Shown piece after piece: positions 60,380 through 64,000 of a stretch of 64,000 nt of DNA. Source of the DNA: Leclercia sp. AS011. GTDB lineage: Bacteria > Pseudomonadota > Gammaproteobacteria > Enterobacterales > Enterobacteriaceae. Location of the stretch: positions 124,001 to 188,000 of the forward strand of contig NZ_JBBCMA010000005.1 in NCBI RefSeq assembly GCF_037152535.1, given 5' to 3'. The notes beneath the pieces are model-generated. The model saw only the letters and a list, made by a program, of their open reading frames with translations. It ran no database searches and was not told the origin of the DNA. Position numbers and translations under genes: made by a program. Positions within the stretch are counted from its first letter, which is position 1. Each line of letters opens with the position of its first letter.

Positions 60380-61663
60380 TTATCTTCCCAACCACGGCTG
60401 TGGATTGACCGCCTGACCCTGGCGACGAATTTCGAAATAGAGTGACGGGCGGCCCTGACCGCCACTGCTGCCCACGAGGGCGATAGCCTGACCAGCACGC
60501 ACCTGGGTGCCGACGCTGACCAGGGCGCTCTGGTTGTAGCCGTAAAGACTCATGTCGCCTTTCCCGTGCTCAACCACCACCACCAGGCCGTAGCCCTGCA
60601 GCCAGTCAGCGAGGATCACCCGGCCATCGGCAATAGCTTTGACTTCGCTACCTTCCGATGCACCGATAACAATCCCCTTCCAACGTAGCTCACCCTGCAG
60701 CTGTTCGCCATAGCGATGCAGAATTGAGCCCCGCACCGGCCAGTAAGCCTGGCCGCGCGGCGAGCCCAGACCGCCGGTTCGCGACATTAGCGAGCGTTCG
60801 TTTTCGGTTGGCTTGTAGGTGGTGCCTTTGCGGGAGGCTTCCTGCTGCTTGTCGCGAACGACCTGCGCTTCACGGGCCTCTTTCTCGGCACGCGCTTTGG
60901 CGGCCGCTTCCGCGCGGGCGATGCTGTTACGCAGTTTTGATTCGTTGGCGCGCATTTCGCTCAGCTGGCTCTGACCTTGCTGAATGGAGGATTCAAGACC
61001 GGCGAGGGTTTTCTTACGCTCGTTGCGCGCCTGCTCCAGTTTGGCCTGCTGGGCCTGCTGATCGTAAAGCAGGGTCTGCTGCTGGCTCTGCTTCTCTTCC
61101 AGCTCCGCTTTTTGCGTGGTGACCTCTTCCCGCGTCTGCTTCAGCTGGGCGATGGTCTCCTGGCGGGACTGGTTAAGGTAGCCGAAATAGGCCTGCAGGC
61201 GCTGACCGCGCTGGCTCTCTTCGCCGCTGAGGATCAGCTGTACGCCGGTGTGTTCACCCTGGCGGAAGGCCGCGTCTAGCTGGGCGGCAAGATTGCGCTC
61301 CTGAGCCGCACGCTGAAGCTCAAGTTTGGCGATAGACGCATTCATCTCGTCTATTTGTTTATTCAATACGCTGAGGGTGTTCTGGGTTTCTCGCAGCTTG
61401 CGTGCCGCCGCGGAGATCGCCTCTTCCTGCTTTTTGAGCTGCTCAAGCAGGGAAGAGCGTTGCTGCTGTTGCTGGCGTACCGCCCGCTCTTTAGCCGCGA
61501 TATCGGCCTGAATGGTTTTGAGCTGATCGCGCTCGTCCGCCTGGGCGGATGCCGCGCACAACAATACGCCAGCGCTGAGCACGCTGGCGTAAAGTAAAGG
61601 CCTGACTGATAACCGTAACGGCTTCACGACCCATGTGATTGAAACAATCGCCTTTCCCCTCAT
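60380..61663 (-). CDS. envC: Murein hydrolase activator EnvC
   Basis: A 427-residue periplasmic protein, slightly longer than E. coli EnvC (419). A signal peptide covers about residues 1-43 (ending SAQA). Residues about 45-275 form a long coiled coil that binds FtsEX, and about 305-427 a LytM domain (GIVIGASEGSEVKAIADGRV) with degenerate metal site (ending LYFEIRRQGQAVNPQPWLGR). EnvC activates the amidases AmiA and AmiB at the septum. The start at 61663 is 9 bases after gpmI but its ribosome site is poor; a GTG nearer the signal peptide cannot be ruled out. Confidence 0.95.
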   Translation of the reverse strand: MRGKAIVSITWVVKPLRLSVRPLLYASVLSAGVLLCAASAQADERDQLKTIQADIAAKERAVRQQQQQRSSLLEQLKKQEEAISAAARKLRETQNTLSVLNKQIDEMNASIAKLELQRAAQERNLAAQLDAAFRQGEHTGVQLILSGEESQRGQRLQAYFGYLNQSRQETIAQLKQTREEVTTQKAELEEKQSQQQTLLYDQQAQQAKLEQARNERKKTLAGLESSIQQGQSQLSEMRANESKLRNSIARAEAAAKARAEKEAREAQVVRDKQQEASRKGTTYKPTENERSLMSRTGGLGSPRGQAYWPVRGSILHRYGEQLQGELRWKGIVIGASEGSEVKAIADGRVILADWLQGYGLVVVVEHGKGDMSLYGYNQSALVSVGTQVRAGQAIALVGSSGGQGRPSLYFEIRRQGQAVNPQPWLGR

Positions 61664-61672
61664 GGGGAAGGA

Positions 61673-63220
61673 TTATTCCACGATGAACAGCGGCTTGCCA
61701 GTCATCTCTTGCGGGATTTCCATCCCCATCAGGGTCAGCATGGTCGGGGCAACGTCTGAAAGCTTACCGCCATCCACTGCTTTAACTGATTTATCACCGA
61801 CATAAATCATCGGTACCGGCAGGTTGGTATGCGCGGTGTGCGCCTGGCCGGTGGCCGGATCGCGCATCTGCTCGGCGTTGCCGTGGTCGGCGGTGATCAG
61901 CATCTGGCCGCCAACGGCTTCCACGGCTTTGGTCACCTGCTCAATGCACCCATCCAGAGCTTCAATCGCTTTGATCGCCGCTTCCATCACCCCGGTATGG
62001 CCCACCATGTCGCCGTTCGGGTAGTTACAGATGATGGCGTCGTATTTGCCGCTTTCGATGGCTGCAACCAGCTTTTCGGTCAGTTCGGCAGAGCTCATCT
62101 CTGGCTGCAGATCGTAGGTCGCCACTTTCGGGGAGTTGATCAGAATGCGGTCTTCACCTTTGAACGACTCTTCCACGCCGCCGTTAAAGAAGAAGGTGAC
62201 GTGAGCATATTTCTCGGTTTCGGAGATGCGCAGCTGGGTCTTGTCATGCTTCGCCATCCACTCGCCGAAGGTATTCGCCAGCGATGACGGCGGATAGGCG
62301 CACGGTGCTTTGATGTCGGCGGCATATTCGGTCAGCATCACGAAATCACCCAGCTTGACCTCTTTTTTACGGGCAAAGCCGTCGAAGTCCGCGTTGACGA
62401 AGGCGCGGGTGATTTCGCGGGCGCGGTCAGCACGGAAGTTCATGAAGATCAGCGCGTCGCCGTCTTCCATCGCGGCATCGGCCTGGCCTTCGGCGCGGAT
62501 CACGGTCGCTTTTACGAATTCGTCGTTTTCATCGCGGGCGTAAGCGGCTTCCAGAGCAGCAACGGCGCTGTTGGCCTGGAACTCGCCTTTGGCTTCAACC
62601 AGCAGATTGTAGGCCTGCTCTACGCGATCCCAACGGTTGTCGCGATCCATGGCGTAGTAGCGGCCAATGATGGAGGCCACGCGGCCTTTGCCGAGGGCGA
62701 CAAACTTGTCTTCAAAGGCCTGCAGGGAAGATTTAGCGCTGCGCGGCGGGGTGTCGCGGCCATCGAGGAAAGCGTGCAGATAAATTTTGTCTGCCCCTTT
62801 TTCCGCGGCCAGCTCGACCATCGCCATGATGTGATCTTCGTGGCTGTGAACGCCACCGGCGGAGAGCAGACCCATAATGTGCACCGCTTTGCCTGCCGCG
62901 GCGGCTTTCTCAACCGCGCCAGTCAGCACCGGATTGGCAAAGAAGGTGCGTTCTTTAATTTCAACATCCAGACGGGTCAGGTCCTGATAAACAATGCGTC
63001 CCGCGCCAAGGTTGACGTGCCCAACTTCGGAGTTACCCATCTGACGATCGGGCAGACCCACTTCCAGGCCGGACGCATCAATCAGCGTATGAGGACGTTG
63101 TGCCCACAGTGCATCCATGACCGGGGTTTTAGCGTTGAAAATGGCGTTATCCTGCTGATCTTCACGATAGCCATAGCCATCCAGAATCATCAGTACCATA
63201 GGTTTTTTAGAAACCGACAT
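61673..63220 (-). CDS. gpmI: Cofactor-independent phosphoglycerate mutase
   Basis: A 515-residue manganese-dependent enzyme of alkaline phosphatase fold, as in E. coli Gpm[10 protein letters not shown] near the start, the catalytic Ser in [36 protein letters not shown] and [10 protein letters not shown] are its motifs. It interconverts 3- and 2-phosphoglycerate in glycolysis. The frame is open to 63364, but AGAGGTTG before ATG 63220 gives the conserved MSVSKKP start. It heads the gpmI-envC-yibQ unit and is divergent from yibN. Confidence 0.97.
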   Translation of the reverse strand: MSVSKKPMVLMILDGYGYREDQQDNAIFNAKTPVMDALWAQRPHTLIDASGLEVGLPDRQMGNSEVGHVNLGAGRIVYQDLTRLDVEIKERTFFANPVLTGAVEKAAAAGKAVHIMGLLSAGGVHSHEDHIMAMVELAAEKGADKIYLHAFLDGRDTPPRSAKSSLQAFEDKFVALGKGRVASIIGRYYAMDRDNRWDRVEQAYNLLVEAKGEFQANSAVAALEAAYARDENDEFVKATVIRAEGQADAAMEDGDALIFMNFRADRAREITRAFVNADFDGFARKKEVKLGDFVMLTEYAADIKAPCAYPPSSLANTFGEWMAKHDKTQLRISETEKYAHVTFFFNGGVEESFKGEDRILINSPKVATYDLQPEMSSAELTEKLVAAIESGKYDAIICNYPNGDMVGHTGVMEAAIKAIEALDGCIEQVTKAVEAVGGQMLITADHGNAEQMRDPATGQAHTAHTNLPVPMIYVGDKSVKAVDGGKLSDVAPTMLTLMGMEIPQEMTGKPLFIVE

Positions 63221-63468
63221 TGCGACAACCTCTTTGCTCAAAAGACAAAAAATTTGCGTAATTTTACTACAGCTGAATCGATCAAATAGCCGCAGAAGAT
63301 CAAAGAAACCGCCGGGGTAAGGGCAAGGAGAGGGGAATTTTGGTCTTTTTTTTCGTGGCAGCACGCAGAAAATGGATTAGCTTATTGTCGCTGGCTGTAT
63401 TTGCCACAACGCACAGGTATACTCCTGTCCTGGTTTTTTATTCACTCAGTCGGGAGTCGTTACCCCCC

Positions 63469-63900
63469 ATGCAAGAAATTATGCAATTTGTCAGCCGCCA
63501 CCCCATACTTTGTATCGCGTGGATTGGTCTACTGGCAGCCGTACTTTTCACCACGTTCAAAGGCCTCACCTCTAAAGTGAAGGTGATCACCCGCGGCGAA
63601 GCCACGCGCCTTATCAATAAAGAAGAGGCAGTGGTAGTCGATCTGCGTCAGCGTGACGATTTCCGTAAAGGCCATATTGCAGGTGCGATTAACCTGCTGC
63701 CGACCGAAATCAAAGCCAATAACCTTGGCGAACTGGAAAAGCATAAAGACAAACCCGTTATTGTCGTTGATGGCACCGGTATGCAGGCTCAGGAGCCCGC
63801 AAATAACCTCGTCAAAGCAGGCTTTGCAAATGTCACTGTCCTGAAAGACGGCATCTCTGGCTGGAGCGGCGAGAATCTGCCTCTGGTTCGCGGTAAATAA
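63469..63900 (+). CDS. yibN: Membrane-anchored rhodanese-like protein YibN
   Basis: A 143-residue protein of the E. coli YibN length. A single membrane helix (residues about 11-30) leads into a rhodanese domain (about 35-140) with [20 protein letters not shown]. The active-site loop here reads [10 protein letters not shown], with Ala where E. coli YibN has, as I recall, Cys (GMQCQEP), so sulfur transfer is probably lost. E. coli YibN has been linked to YidC-dependent membrane insertion. GGGAG precedes the start. It is followed by grxC 14 bases later, as in E. coli. Confidence 0.9.
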   Translation: MQEIMQFVSRHPILCIAWIGLLAAVLFTTFKGLTSKVKVITRGEATRLINKEEAVVVDLRQRDDFRKGHIAGAINLLPTEIKANNLGELEKHKDKPVIVVDGTGMQAQEPANNLVKAGFANVTVLKDGISGWSGENLPLVRGK

Positions 63901-63914
63901 ACAGGAGTTGAGTC

Positions 63915-64000
63915 ATGGCCAATATCGAGATCTACACCAAAGCGACCTGCCCGTTCTGCCATCGTGCGAAAGCGCTGCTGGACAGCAAAGGCGTTACCTT
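63915..64000 (+). CDS. grxC: Glutaredoxin 3 (5' part, cut by the window end)
   Basis: Only the first 28 codons are present. They read MANIEIYTKATCPFCHRAKA at the start, which matches E. coli GrxC, with the redox active site CPFC at residues 11-14. The enzyme reduces disulfides with glutathione. ACAGGAG precedes the ATG, and it follows yibN in the conserved yibN-grxC-secB order; the rest lies outside the window. Confidence 0.95.
   Translation, partial: MANIEIYTKATCPFCHRAKALLDSKGVT

Overview
The window is chromosomal DNA of an enterobacterium. The order selC-yicJ-yicI-yicH-xanP-gltS-recG-trmH-spoT-rpoZ-gmk-ligB-yicG-yicC-rph-pyrE-slmA-dut-coaBC-radC-rpmB-rpmG-mutM-coaD-waa locus-hldD-kbl-tdh-yibQ-envC-gpmI-yibN-grxC is the familiar E. 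coli-like backbone. The LPS core locus, however, carries waaE and a wabG-like gene, and a gallate degradation cluster is present. This points to the Klebsiella/Enterobacter/Kosakonia/Leclercia side of the family rather than E. coli or Salmonella. The DNA is GC-rich (high fifties by eye) with local AT-rich exceptions.

Region by region: 1-6170 is a gallate catabolism cluster: the end of a transporter, galA dioxygenase, galR regulator, then galB-galC-galD and a DUF1932 oxidoreductase. 6231-11480 holds an acetyltransferase and a glycoside-use cluster (AraC regulator, GH3 beta-glucosidase, GPH symporter). 11640-15220 is a small accessory island beside the selenocysteine tRNA selC: palindromic repeats, a SymE-like toxin, a ribbon-helix-helix protein, and a strikingly AT-rich two-gene unit. 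That unit encodes an SMC/ABC-like ATPase and a protein with TOPRIM-like motifs, and it is the best candidate here for an undescribed anti-phage system. 15221-19324 is selC and the alpha-xyloside pair yicJ-yicI. 19460-31883 is yicH, xanP, gltS, then the recG-trmH-spoT-rpoZ-gmk operon (minus strand) and ligB. 31880-33532 is an extra, AT-richer phosphoethanolamine-transferase-like gene inserted between ligB and yicG. 33654-42189 is the conserved block yicG to coaD. 42193-56021 is the LPS inner and outer core locus, and 56237-64000 is kbl-tdh, a second WaaE-like glycosyltransferase, yibQ-envC-gpmI and yibN-grxC (grxC is cut by the window end).

How the genes work together: GalA opens the gallate ring, and GalD, GalB and GalC take the product on to pyruvate and oxaloacetate. 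The GPH symporter imports a glycoside for the cytoplasmic GH3 enzyme, and YicJ/YicI do the same for alpha-xylosides. HldD makes the heptose donor, WaaA adds Kdo, WaaC/F/Q add heptoses, WaaE and the WabG/WabH-like enzymes extend the core, and WaaL joins O antigen. GpmI, EnvC and YibQ form a minus-strand unit linking glycolysis with cell-wall division functions.

No stretch longer than about 300 bases lacks a gene. The largest gaps (11481-11758, 15316-15598, 40136-40351, 30k and 56k gaps of about 200-250 bases) hold repeats, promoters and leaders, as listed. No CRISPR array, insertion sequence, integrase or rRNA was seen.
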